Assembly (NCBI RefSeq): GCF_051020975.1
Contig: NW_027478160.1
Span: 20,172,001 to 20,236,000, forward strand
Length of the DNA: 64,000 nucleotides
Direction of reading: 5' to 3'
DNA from: Osmia lignaria lignaria
Taxonomy: Eukaryota > Arthropoda > Insecta > Hymenoptera > Megachilidae
Shown in pieces: positions 51,807-63,720 of this stretch; position 1 is the first letter of the stretch; each line of letters opens with the position of its first letter. Below the pieces are notes generated by a model that had not been told where the DNA came from, did not search any database, and saw only the letters and a list, made by a program, of their open reading frames with translations. Position numbers and translations under genes: made by a program.

Positions 51807-54382
51807 GATCAGAAGCGTAGTTTTCGAGATATAATCGAGATATTTAAAAGTTCCGAAGCCGCACCAACATAATAGAGATACAGAAACACCGTGGCTCCTT
51901 TCTTTGAGATAACTCTGCACTATTGCGAGCTGGAAATGCCACTTCCAGTTTAGCTGTGCAGAAGAAGAACAACAAGAAGAAGAAATATCTCGAAATATGT
52001 CCGTTAGGCCCCTTCCCTTGAGATAAATCTGCAAATATCTCGGAAACGAAGCGAGCTATGGCAAAATGTTAAGAGACCTTTTTTGTAGAGAATTAAGTTT
52101 CCTACTTTTTATGTTCTATGATATTTTTTGATCAGATGCGTAGTTCTCGAGATATATCAAGATATTTAAAAGTTCCGAAGCCGCACCAACATAATAGAGA
52201 TACAGAAACACCGTGGCCCCTTTCTTTGAGATAACTCTGCACTATTGCGAGCTGGAAATGCCACTTCCAGTTTAGCTGTGCAGAAGAAGAACAACAAGAA
52301 GAAGAAATATCTCGAAATATGTCCGTTAGGCCCCTTCCCTTGAGATAAATCTGCAAATATCTCGGAAACAAAGCGAGCTATGGCAAAATGTTAAGAGACC
52401 TTTTTTGTAGAGAATTAAGTTTCCTACTTTTTATGTTGTATGATATTTTTGATCAGATGCGCAGTTATCGAGATATATCAAGATATTTAAAAGTTCCGAA
52501 GCCGCACCAACATAATAGAGATACAGAAACACCGTGGCCCCTTTCTTTGAGATAACTGTGCACTAGTGCGAGCCGCAAATGCCACTTCCAGCTTAGCTGT
52601 GCAGAAGAAGAACAACAAGAAGAAGAAATATCTCGAAATATGTCCGTCAGGCCCGTTCCTTTGAGCTGAATCTGCAAATATCTCGGAAACGAAGCGAGCT
52701 ATGGCAAAATGTTAAGAGACGTTTTTTGTAGAGAATTATGTTTCCTACAATTTATGTTCTATGATATTTTTCGATGAGAAGCGTAGTTTTCGAGATATAT
52801 CGAGATATTTAAAAGTTCCGAAGCCGCACCAACATAATAGAGATACAGAAACACCGTGGCCCCTTTCTTTGAGATAACTCTGCACTAGTGCGAGCCGCAA
52901 ATGCCACTTCCAGCTTAGCTGTGCAGAAGAAGAACAACAAGAAGAAGAAATATCTCGAAATATGTCCGACAGGCCCCTTCCCTTGAGATAAATCTGCAAA
53001 TATCTCGGAAACGAAGCGAGCTATGGCGAAATGTTGAGAGACCTTTTTTGTAGAGAATTAAGTTTCCTACTTTTTATGTTCTATGATATTTTTTGATCAG
53101 ATGCGCAGTTATCGAGATATATCAAGATATTTAAAAGTTCCGAAGCCGCACCAACATAATAGAGATACAGAAACACCGTGGCCCCTTTCTTTGAGATAAC
53201 TGTGCACTAGTGCGAGCCGCAAATGCCACTTCCAGCTTAGCTGTGCAGAAGAAGAACAACAAGAAGAAGAAATATCTCGAAATATGTCCGTTAGGCCCCT
53301 TCCCTTGAGATAAATCTGCAAATATCTCGGAAACGAAGCGAGCTATGGCGAAATGTTGAGAGACCTTTTTTGTAGAGAATTAAGTTTCCTACTTTTTATG
53401 TTCTATGATATTTTTTGATCAGATGCGCAGTTATCGAGATATATCAAGATATTTAAAAGTTCCGAAGCCGCACCAACATAATAGAGATACAGAAACACCG
53501 TGGCCCCTTTCTTTGAGATAACTGTGCACTAGTGCGAGCCGCAAATGCCACTTCCAGCTTAGCTGTGCAGAAGAAGAACAACAAGAAGAAGAAATATCTC
53601 GAAATATGTCCGTCAGGCCCCTTCCCTTGAGATAAATCTGCAAATATCTCGGAAACGAAGCGAGCTATGGCAAAATGTTAAGAGACCTTTTTTGTAGAGA
53701 ATTATGTTTCCTACTTTTTATGTTCTATGATATTTTTTGATCAGACGCGTAGTTCTCGAGATATATCAAGATATTTAAAAGTTCCGAAGCCGCACCAACA
53801 TAATAGAGATACAGAAACACCGTGGCCCCTTTCTTTGAGATAACTCTGCAATAGTGCGAGCCGCAAATGCCACTTCCAGCTTAGCTGTGCAGAAGAAGAA
53901 CAACAAGAAGAAGAAATATCTCGAAATATGTCCGTTAGGCCCCTTCCCTTGAGATAAATCTGCAAATATCTCGGAAACGAAGCGAGCTATGGCAAAATGT
54001 TGAGAGGCCTTTTTTGTAGAGAATTAAGTTTCCTACTTTTTATGTTCTATGATATTTTTTGATCAGATGCGTAGTTCTCGAGATATATCAAGATATTTAA
54101 AAGTTCCGAAGCCGCACCAACATAATAGAGATACAGAAACACCGTGGCCCCTTTCTTTGAGATAACTCTGCACTATTGCGAGCTGCAAATGCCACTTCCA
54201 GCTTAGCTGTGCAGAGGAAGAACAACAAGAAAAAGAAGTATCTCGAAATATGTCCGTCAGGCCCGTTCCTTTGAGCTGAATCTGCAAATATCTCGGAAAC
54301 GAAGCGAGCTATGGCAAAATGTTAAGAGACGTTTTTTGTAGAGAATTATGTTTCCTACAATTTATGTTCTATGATATTTTTC
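51807..54382 (+). repeat. 8-mer higher-order repeat, copy 3 (2576 bp)
   Basis: It matches copy 2 except for GAACAACAAGAAG in the fourth monomer. A fourth copy does not follow: unit 54383 resembles monomer (4) of the series (TTTTTCGATCAG, GTCCGACAGG), so the register jumps. Its second half is also the start of the 13-mer repeat. Confidence 0.95.
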
Positions 54383-56991
54383 GATCAGAAGCGTAGTTTT
54401 CGAGATATATCGAGATATTTAAAAGTTCCGAAGCCGCACCAACATAATAGAGATACAGAAACACCGTGGCCCCTTTCTTTGAGATAACTCTGCACTAGTG
54501 CGAGCCGCAAATGCCACTTCCAGCTTAGCTGTGCAGAAGAAGAACAACAAGAAGAAGAAATATCTCGAAATATGTCCGACAGGCCCCTTCCCTTGAGATA
54601 AATCTGCAAATATCTCGGAAACGAAGCGAGCTATGGCGAAATGTTGAGAGACCTTTTTTGTAGAGAATTAAGTTTGCTACTTTTTATCTTCTATGATATT
54701 TTTTGATCAGATGCGTAGTTCTCGAGATATATAAAGATATTTAAAAGTGCCGAAGCCGCACCAACATAATAGAGATACAGAAACACCGTGGCCCCTTTCT
54801 TTGAGATAACTCTGCAATAGTGCGAGCCGCAAATGCCACTTCCAGCTTAGCTGTGCAGAAGAAGAACAACAAGAAGAAGAAATATCTCGAAATATGTCCG
54901 TTAGGCCCCTTCCCTTGAGATAAATCTGCAAATATCTCGGAAACGAAGCGAGCTATGGCAAAATGTTGAGAGACCTTTTTTGTAGAGAATTAAGTTTCCT
55001 ACTTTTTATGTTCTATGATATTTTTTGATCAGATGCGTAGTTCTCGAGATATATCAAGATATTTAAAAGTTCCGAAGCCGCACCAACATAATAGAGATAC
55101 AGAAACACCGTGGCTCCTTTCTTTGAGATAACTCTGCACTATTGCGAGCTGGAAATGCCACTTCCAGTTTAGCTGTGCAGAAGAAGAACAACAAGAAGAA
55201 GAAATATCTCGAAATATGTCCGTTAGGCCCCTTCCCTTGAGATAAATCTGCAAATATCTCGGAAACGAAGCGAGCTATGGCAAAATGTTAAGAGACCTTT
55301 TTTGTAGAGAATTAAGTTTCCTACTTTTTATGTTCTATGATATTTTTTGATCAGATGCGTAGTTCTCGAGATATATCAAGATATTTAAAAGTTCCGAAGC
55401 CGCACCAACATAATAGAGATACAGAAACACCGTGGCCCCTTTCTTTGAGATAACTCTGCTCTATTGCGAGCTGCAAATGCCACTTCCAGCTTAGCTGTGC
55501 AGAGGAAGAACAACAAGAAAAAGAAGTATCTCGAAATATGTCCGTCAGGCCCGTTCCTTTGAGCTGAATCTGCAAATATCTCGGAAACGAAGCGAGCTAT
55601 GGCAAAATGTTAAGAGACATTTTTTGTAGAGAATTATGTTTCCTACAATTTATGTTCTATGATATTTTTCGATCAGAAGCGTAGTTTTCGAGATATATCG
55701 AGATATTTAAAAGTTCCGAAGCCGCACCAACATAATAGAGATACAGAAACACCGTGGCCCCTTTCTTTGAGATAACTCTGCACTAGTGCGAGCCGCAAAT
55801 GCCACTTCCAGCTTAGCTGTGCAGAAGAAGAACAACAAGAAGAAGAAATATCTCGAAATATGTCCGACAGGCCCCTTCCCTTGAGATAAATCTGCAAATA
55901 TCTCGGAAACGAAGCGAGCTATGGCGAAATGTTAAGAGACCTTTTTTGTAGAGAATTAAGTTTCCTACTTTTTATCTTCTATGATATTTTTTGATCAGAT
56001 GCGTAGTTCTCGAGATATATCAAGATATTTAAAAGTGCCGAAGCCGCACCAACATAATACAGATACAGAAACACCGTGGCCCCTTTCTTTGAGATAACTC
56101 TGCACTAGTGCGAGCCGCAAATGCCACTTCCAGCTTAGCTGTGCAGAAGAAGAACAACAAGAAGAAGAAATATCTCGAAATATGTCCGTCAGGCCCCTTC
56201 CCTTGAGATAAATCTGCAAATATCTCGGAAACGAAGCGAGCTATGGCAAAATGTTAAGCGACCTTTTTTGAGAAGAATTAAGTTTCCTACTTTTTATGTT
56301 CTATGATATTTTTTGATCAGATGCGTAGTTCTCGAGATATATCAAGATATTTAAAAGTTCCGAAGCCGCACCAACATAATACAGATACAGAAACACCGTG
56401 GCCCCTTTCTTTGAGATAACTCTGCACTAGTGCGAGCCGCAAATGCCACTTCCAGCTTAGCTGTGCAGAAGAAGAACAACAAGAAGAAGAAATATCTCGA
56501 AATATGTCCGTCAGGCCCCTTCCCTTGAGATAAATCTGCAAATATCTCGGAAACGAAGCGAGGTATGGCAAAATGTTAAGAGACCTTTTTTGTAGAGAAT
56601 CAAGTTTCCTACTTTTTATGTTCTATGATATTTTTTGATCAGATGCGTAGTTCTCGAGATATATCAAGATATTTAAAAGTTCCGAAGCCGCACCAACATA
56701 ATAGAGATACAGAAACACCGTGGCTCCTTTCTTTGAGATAACTCTGCACTAGTGCGAGCCGCAAATACCACTTCCAGCTTAGCTGTGCAGAAGAAGAACA
56801 ACAAGAAGAAGAAATATCTCGAAATATGTCCGTCAGGCCCCTTCCCTTGAGATAAATCTGCAAATATCTCGGAAACGAAGCGAGCTATGGCAAAATGTTA
56901 AGAGACCTTTTTTGTAGAGAATTAAGTTTCCTACTTATAATGTTCTATGATATTTTTTGATCAGATGCGTAGTTCTCGAGATATATCAAGA
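52806..56991 (+). repeat. 13-mer higher-order repeat, copy 1 (4186 bp)
   Basis: The sequence from about 52806 to about 57069 reappears 4186 bp (13 monomers) later. In terms of the 8-mer monomer kinds the order is roughly 4,5,6,7,8,4,7-like,1-like,8-like,4-like and then three further units. Those have AATACAGATAC in two, TTTTTTGAGAAGAATT after the first, GTGGCTCC with GCAAATACC in the third, and TTATAATG at the end. The 13-mer is thus a reshuffled derivative of the 8-mer. Confidence 0.92.
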
Positions 56992-59900
56992 TATTTAAAA
57001 GTTCCGAAGCCGCACCAACATAATAGAGATACAGAAACACCGTGGCCCCTTTCTTTGAGATAACTCTGCACTAGTGCGAGCCGCAAATGCCACTTCCAGC
57101 TTAGCTGTGCAGAAGAAGAACAACAAGAAGAAGAAATATCTCGAAATATGTCCGACAGGCCCCTTCCCTTGAGATAAATCTGCAAATATCTCGGAAACGA
57201 AGCGAGCTATGGCGAAATGTTGAGAGACCTTTTTTGTAGAGAATTAAGTTTCCTACTTTTTATGTTCTATGATATTTTTTGATCAGATGCGCAGTTATCG
57301 AGATATATCAAGATATTTAAAAGTTCCGAAGCCGCACCAACATAATAGAGATACAGAAACACCGTGGCCCCTTTCTTTGAGATAACTGTGCACTAGTGCG
57401 AGCCGCAAATGCCACTTCCAGCTTAGCTGTGCAGAAGAAGAACAACAAGAAGAAGAAATATCTCGAAATATGTCCGTTAGGCCCCTTCCCTTGAGATAAA
57501 TCTGCAAATATCTCGGAAACGAAGCGAGCTATGGCGAAATGTTGAGAGACCTTTTTTGTAGAGAATTAAGTTTCCTACTTTTTATGTTCTATGATATTTT
57601 TTGATCAGATGCGCAGTTATCGAGATATATCAAGATATTTAAAAGTTCCGAAGCCGCACCAACATAATAGAGATACAGAAACACCGTGGCCCCTTTCTTT
57701 GAGATAACTGTGCACTAGTGCGAGCCGCAAATGCCACTTCCAGCTTAGCTGTGCAGAAGAAGAACAACAAGAAGAAGAAATATCTCGAAATATGTCCGTC
57801 AGGCCCCTTCCCTTGAGATAAATCTGCAAATATCTCGGAAACGAAGCGAGCTATGGCAAAATGTTAAGAGACCTTTTTTGTAGAGAATTATGTTTCCTAC
57901 TTTTTATGTTCTATGATATTTTTTGATCAGACGCGTAGTTCTCGAGATATATCAAGATATTTAAAAGTTCCGAAGCCGCACCAACATAATAGAGATACAG
58001 AAACACCGTGGCCCCTTTCTTTGAGATAACTCTGCAATAGTGCGAGCCGCAAATGCCACTTCCAGCTTAGCTGTGCAGAAGAAGAACAACAAGAAGAAGA
58101 AATATCTCGAAATATGTCCGTTAGGCCCCTTCCCTTGAGATAAATCTGCAAATATCTCGGAAACGAAGCGAGCTATGGCAAAATGTTGAGAGGCCTTTTT
58201 TGTAGAGAATTAAGTTTCCTACTTTTTATGTTCTATGATATTTTTTGATCAGATGCGTAGTTCTCGAGATATATCAAGATATTTAAAAGTTCCGAAGCCG
58301 CACCAACATAATAGAGATACAGAAACACCGTGGCCCCTTTCTTTGAGATAACTCTGCACTATTGCGAGCTGCAAATGCCACTTCCAGCTTAGCTGTGCAG
58401 AGGAAGAACAACAAGAAAAAGAAGTATCTCGAAATATGTCCGTCAGGCCCGTTCCTTTGAGCTGAATCTGCAAATATCTCGGAAACGAAGCGAGCTATGG
58501 CAAAATGTTAAGAGACGTTTTTTGTAGAGAATTATGTTTCCTACAATTTATGTTCTATGATATTTTTCGATCAGAAGCGTAGTTTTCGAGATATATCGAG
58601 ATATTTAAAAGTTCCGAAGCCGCACCAACATAATAGAGATACAGAAACACCGTGGCCCCTTTCTTTGAGATAACTCTGCACTAGTGCGAGCCGCAAATGC
58701 CACTTCCAGCTTAGCTGTGCAGAAGAAGAACAACAAGAAGAAGAAATATCTCGAAATATGTCCGACAGGCCCCTTCCCTTGAGATAAATCTGCAAATATC
58801 TCGGAAACGAAGCGAGCTATGGCGAAATGTTGAGAGACCTTTTTTGTAGAGAATTAAGTTTGCTACTTTTTATCTTCTATGATATTTTTTGATCAGATGC
58901 GTAGTTCTCGAGATATATAAAGATATTTAAAAGTGCCGAAGCCGCACCAACATAATAGAGATACAGAAACACCGTGGCCCCTTTCTTTGAGATAACTCTG
59001 CAATAGTGCGAGCCGCAAATGCCACTTCCAGCTTAGCTGTGCAGAAGAAGAACAACAAGAAGAAGAAATATCTCGAAATATGTCCGTTAGGCCCCTTCCC
59101 TTGAGATAAATCTGCAAATATCTCGGAAACGAAGCGAGCTATGGCAAAATGTTGAGAGACCTTTTTTGTAGAGAATTAAGTTTCCTACTTTTTATGTTCT
59201 ATGATATTTTTTGATCAGATGCGTAGTTCTCGAGATATATCAAGATATTTAAAAGTTCCGAAGCCGCACCAACATAATAGAGATACAGAAACACCGTGGC
59301 TCCTTTCTTTGAGATAACTCTGCACTATTGCGAGCTGGAAATGCCACTTCCAGTATAGCTGTGCAGAAGAAGAACAACAAGAAGAAGAAATATCTCGAAA
59401 TATGTCCGTTAGGCCCCTTCCCTTGAGATAAATCTGCAAATATCTCGGAAACGAAGCGAGCTATGGCAAAATGTTAAGAGACCTTTTTTGTAGAGAATTA
59501 AGTTTCCTACTTTTTATGTTCTATGATATTTTTTGATCAGATGCGTAGTTCTCGAGATATATCAAGATATTTAAAAGTTCCGAAGCCGCACCAACATAAT
59601 AGAGATACAGAAACACCGTGGCCCCTTTCTTTGAGATAACTCTGCTCTATTGCGAGCTGCAAATGCCACTTCCAGCTTAGCTGTGCAGAGGAAGAACAAC
59701 AAGAAAAAGAAGTATCTCGAAATATGTCCGTCAGGCCCGTTCCTTTGAGCTGAATCTGCAAATATCTCGGAAACGAAGCGAGCTATGGCAAAATGTTAAG
59801 AGACATTTTTTGTAGAGAATTATGTTTCCTACAATTTATGTTCTATGATATTTTTCGATCAGAAGCGTAGTTTTCGAGATATATCGAGATATTTAAAAGT

Positions 59901-61177
59901 TCCGAAGCCGCACCAACATAATAGAGATACAGAAACACCGTGGCCCCTTTCTTTGAGATAACTCTGCACTAGTGCGAGCCGCAAATGCCACTTCCAGCTT
60001 AGCTGTGCAGAAGAAGAACAACAAGAAGAAGAAATATCTCGAAATATGTCCGACAGGCCCCTTCCCTTGAGATAAATCTGCAAATATCTCGGAAACGAAG
60101 CGAGCTATGGCGAAATGTTAAGAGACCTTTTTTGTAGAGAATTAAGTTTCCTACTTTTTATCTTCTATGATATTTTTTGATCAGATGCGTAGTTCTCGAG
60201 ATATATCAAGATATTTAAAAGTGCCGAAGCCGCACCAACATAATACAGATACAGAAACACCGTGGCCCCTTTCTTTGAGATAACTCTGCACTAGTGCGAG
60301 CCGCAAATGCCACTTCCAGCTTAGCTGTGCAGAAGAAGAACAACAAGAAGAAGAAATATCTCGAAATATGTCCGTCAGGCCCCTTCCCTTGAGATAAATC
60401 TGCAAATATCTCGGAAACGAAGCGAGCTATGGCAAAATGTTAAGCGACCTTTTTTGAGAAGAATTAAGTTTCCTACTTTTTATGTTCTATGATATTTTTT
60501 GATCAGATGCGTAGTTCTCGAGATATATCAAGATATTTAAAAGTTCCGAAGCCGCACCAACATAATACAGATACAGAAACACCGTGGCCCCTTTCTTTGA
60601 GATAACTCTGCACTAGTGCGAGCCGCAAATGCCACTTCCAGCTTAGCTGTGCAGAAGAAGAACAACAAGAAGAAGAAATATCTCGAAATATGTCCGTCAG
60701 GCCCCTTCCCTTGAGATAAATCTGCAAATATCTCGGAAACGAAGCGAGCTATGGCAAAATGTTAAGAGACCTTTTTTGTAGAGAATCAAGTTTCCTACTT
60801 TTTATGTTCTATGATATTTTTTGATCAGATGCGTAGTTCTCGAGATATATCAAGATATTTAAAAGTTCCGAAGCCGCACCAACATAATAGAGATACAGAA
60901 ACACCGTGGCTCCTTTCTTTGAGATAACTCTGCACTAGTGCGAGCCGCAAATACCACTTCCAGCTTAGCTGTGCAGAAGAAGAACAACAAGAAGAAGAAA
61001 TATCTCGAAATATGTCCGTCAGGCCCCTTCCCTTGAGATAAATCTGCAAATATCTCGGAAACGAAGCGAGCTATGGCAAAATGTTAAGAGACCTTTTTTG
61101 TAGAGAATTAAGTTTCCTACTTATAATGTTCTATGATATTTTTTGATCAGATGCGTAGTTCTCGAGATATATCAAGA
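56992..61177 (+). repeat. 13-mer higher-order repeat, copy 2 (4186 bp)
   Basis: Second tandem copy; the match runs on to about 61255. I noticed only isolated differences, for example CCAGTATAG at about 59352 where copy 1 has CCAGTTTAG. Even odd variants such as GATATATAAAGATATTT, AAGTGCCGAAG, TGCTCTATTGCG and TTTTTTGAGAAGAATT are kept in both copies, implying a recent duplication. Confidence 0.92.
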
Positions 61178-63720
61178 TATTTAAAAGTTCCGAAGCCGCA
61201 CCAACATAATAGAGATACAGAAACACCGTGGCCCCTTTCTTTGAGATAACTCTGCACTATTGCGAGCTGGAAATGCCACTTCCAGTTTAGCTGTGCAGAA
61301 GAAGAACAACAAGAAGAAGAAATATCTCGAAATATGTCCGTTAGGCCCCTTCCCTTGAGATAAATCTGCAAATATCTCGGAAACAAAGCGAGCTATGGCA
61401 AAATGTTAAGAGACCTTTTTTGTAGAGAATAAAGTTTCCTACTTTTTATGTTCTATGATATTTTTTGATCAGATGCGCAGTTATCGAGATATATCAAGAT
61501 ATTTAAAAGTTCCGAAGCCGCACCAACATAATAGAGATACAGAAACACCGTGGCCCCTTTCTTTGAGATAACTGTGCACTAGTGCGAGCCGCAAATGCCA
61601 CTTCCAGCTTAGCTGTGCAGAAGAAGAACAACAAGAAGAAGAAATATCTCGAAATATGTCCGTTAGGCCCCTTCCCTTGAGATAAATCTGCAAATATCTC
61701 GGAAACGAAGCGAGCTATGGCAAAATGTTGAGAGACCTTTTTTGTAGAGAATTAAGTTTCCTACTTTTTATGTTCTATGATATTTTTTGATCAGATGCGT
61801 AGTTCTCGAGATATATCAAGATATTTAAAAGTTCCGAAGCCGTACCAACATAATAGAGATACAGAAACACCGTGGCCCCTTTCTTTGAGATAACTCTGCA
61901 CTAGTGCGAGCCGCAAATGCCACTTCCAGCTTAGCTGTGCAGAAGAAGAACAACAAGAAGAAGAAATATCTCGAAATATGTCCGACAGGCCCCTTCCCTT
62001 GAGATAAATCTGCAAATATCTCGGAAACGAAGCGAGCTATGGCGAAATGTTGAGAGACCTTTTTTGTAGAGAATTAAGTTTGCTACTTTTTATCTTCTAT
62101 GATATTTTTTGATCAGATGCGTAGTTCTCGAGATATATCAAGATATTTAAAAGTGCCGAAGCCGCACCAACATAATACAGATACAGAAACACCGTGGCCC
62201 CTTTCTTTGAGATAACTCTGCACTAGTGTGAGCCGCAAATGCCACTTCCAGCTTAGCTGTGCAGAAGAAGAACAACAAGAAGAAGAAATATCTCGAAATA
62301 TGTCCGTCAGGCCCCTTCCCTTGAGATAAATCTGCAAATATCTCGGAAACGAAGCGAGCTATGGCAAAATGTTAAGAGACCTTTTTTGTAGAGAATTAAG
62401 TTTCCTACTTTTTATGTTCTATGATATTTTTTGATCAGATGCGTAGTTCTCGAGATATATCAAGATATTTAAAAGTTCCGAAGCCGCACCAACATAATAG
62501 AGATACAGAAACACCGTGGCTCCTTTCGTTGAGATAACTCTGCACTATTGCGAGCTGGAAATGCCACTTCCAGTTTAGCTGTGCAGAAGAAGAACAACAA
62601 GAAGAAGAAATATCTCGAAATATGTCCGTTAGGCCCCTTCCCTTGAGATAAATCTGCAAACATCTCGGAAACGACGCGAGCTATGGCAAAATGTTAAGAG
62701 ACCTTTTTTGTAGAGAATTAAGTTTCCTACTTATAATGTTCTATGATATTTTTTGGTCAGATGCGTAGTTCTCGAGATATATCAAGATATTTAAAAGTTC
62801 CGAAGCCGCACCAACATAATAGAGATACAGAAACACCGTGGCCCCTTTCTTTGAGATAACCCTGCAATAGTGCGAGCCGCAAATGCCACTTCCAGCTTAG
62901 CTGTGCAGAAGAAGAACAACAAGAAGAAGAAATATCTCGAAATATGTCCGTTAGGCCCCTTCCCTTGAGATAAATCTGCAAATATCTCGGAAACGAAGCG
63001 AGCTATGGCAAAATGTTAAGAGACCTTTTTTGTAGAGAATTAAGTTTCCTACTTTTTATGTTTTATGATATTTTTTGATCAGATGCGTAGTTCTCGAGAT
63101 ATATCGAGATATTTAAAAGTTCCGAAGCCGCACCAACATAATAGGGATACAGAAACACCGTGGCCCCTTTCTTTGAGATAACTCTGCACTAGTGCGAGCC
63201 GCAAATGCCACTTCCAGCTTAGCTGTGCAGAAGAAGAACAACAAGAAGAAGAAATATCTCGAAATATGTCCGTCAGGCCCCTTCCCTTGAGATAAATCTG
63301 CAAATATCTCGAAAACGAAGCGAGCTATGGCAAAATGTTAAGAGACCTTTTTTGTAGAGAATTAAGTTTCCTACTTTTTATGTTCTATGATATTTTTTGA
63401 TCAGATGCGTAGTTCTCGAGATATATCAAGATATTTAAAAGTTCCGAAGCCGCACCAACATAATAGAGATACAGAAACACCGTGGCCCCTTTCTTTGAGA
63501 TAACTCTGCACTATTGCGAGCTGCAAATGCCACTTCCAGCTTAGCTGTGCAGAAGAAGAACAACAAGAAGAAGAAATATCTCGAAATATGTCCGTCAGGC
63601 CCCTTCCCTTGAGATATATCTGCAAATATCTCGGAAACGAAGCGAGCTATGGCAAAATGTTAAGAGACCTTTTTTGTAGAGAATTATGTTTCCTACAATT
63701 TATGTTCTATGATATTTTTT
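61178..63720 (+). repeat. Reshuffled right-end monomers
   Basis: About eight units recombine kinds seen in the 8-mer and 13-mer in a new order: GGAAACAAAGCG with CCAGTTT (61145), GCGCAGTTATCG (61467), GTCCGACAGG (61789), AAGTGCCG with AATACAGATAC (62111), GTGGCTCC with CCAGTTT (62433), CTGCAATAG (62755). The last two, 63077 and 63399, are near consensus. No full B-type head occurs here. Confidence 0.85.
63401..63625 (-). other. Recurrent 74-codon open frame (one example), probably non-coding
   Basis: Most monomers hold an open frame of 74 codons on the minus strand, beginning TTGCAGATTTATCTC and ending at the TGA that overlaps GATCAG. The product would be Ser/Cys/Trp-rich, with a run ISSSCCSSSAQLSWKW specified by the reverse of the GAA/CAA tract. 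I recognise no domain, and the consensus has no in-frame ATG, only TTG. An in-frame TAG lies 10 codons upstream. 322 is not a multiple of 3, so successive copies do not form one long protein. Frameshifts (for example units 17172, 18137, 22322) and stop or start losses occur freely. Conservation is explained by array homogenisation. Confidence 0.7.

Noticed and set aside
46655..54382. Undescribed biological system (defence, mobile or regulatory) hidden in the repeats
   Set aside because: I looked for non-repeat segments, conserved coding frames and orientation changes and found none. The regularities are explained by satellite amplification and exchange.
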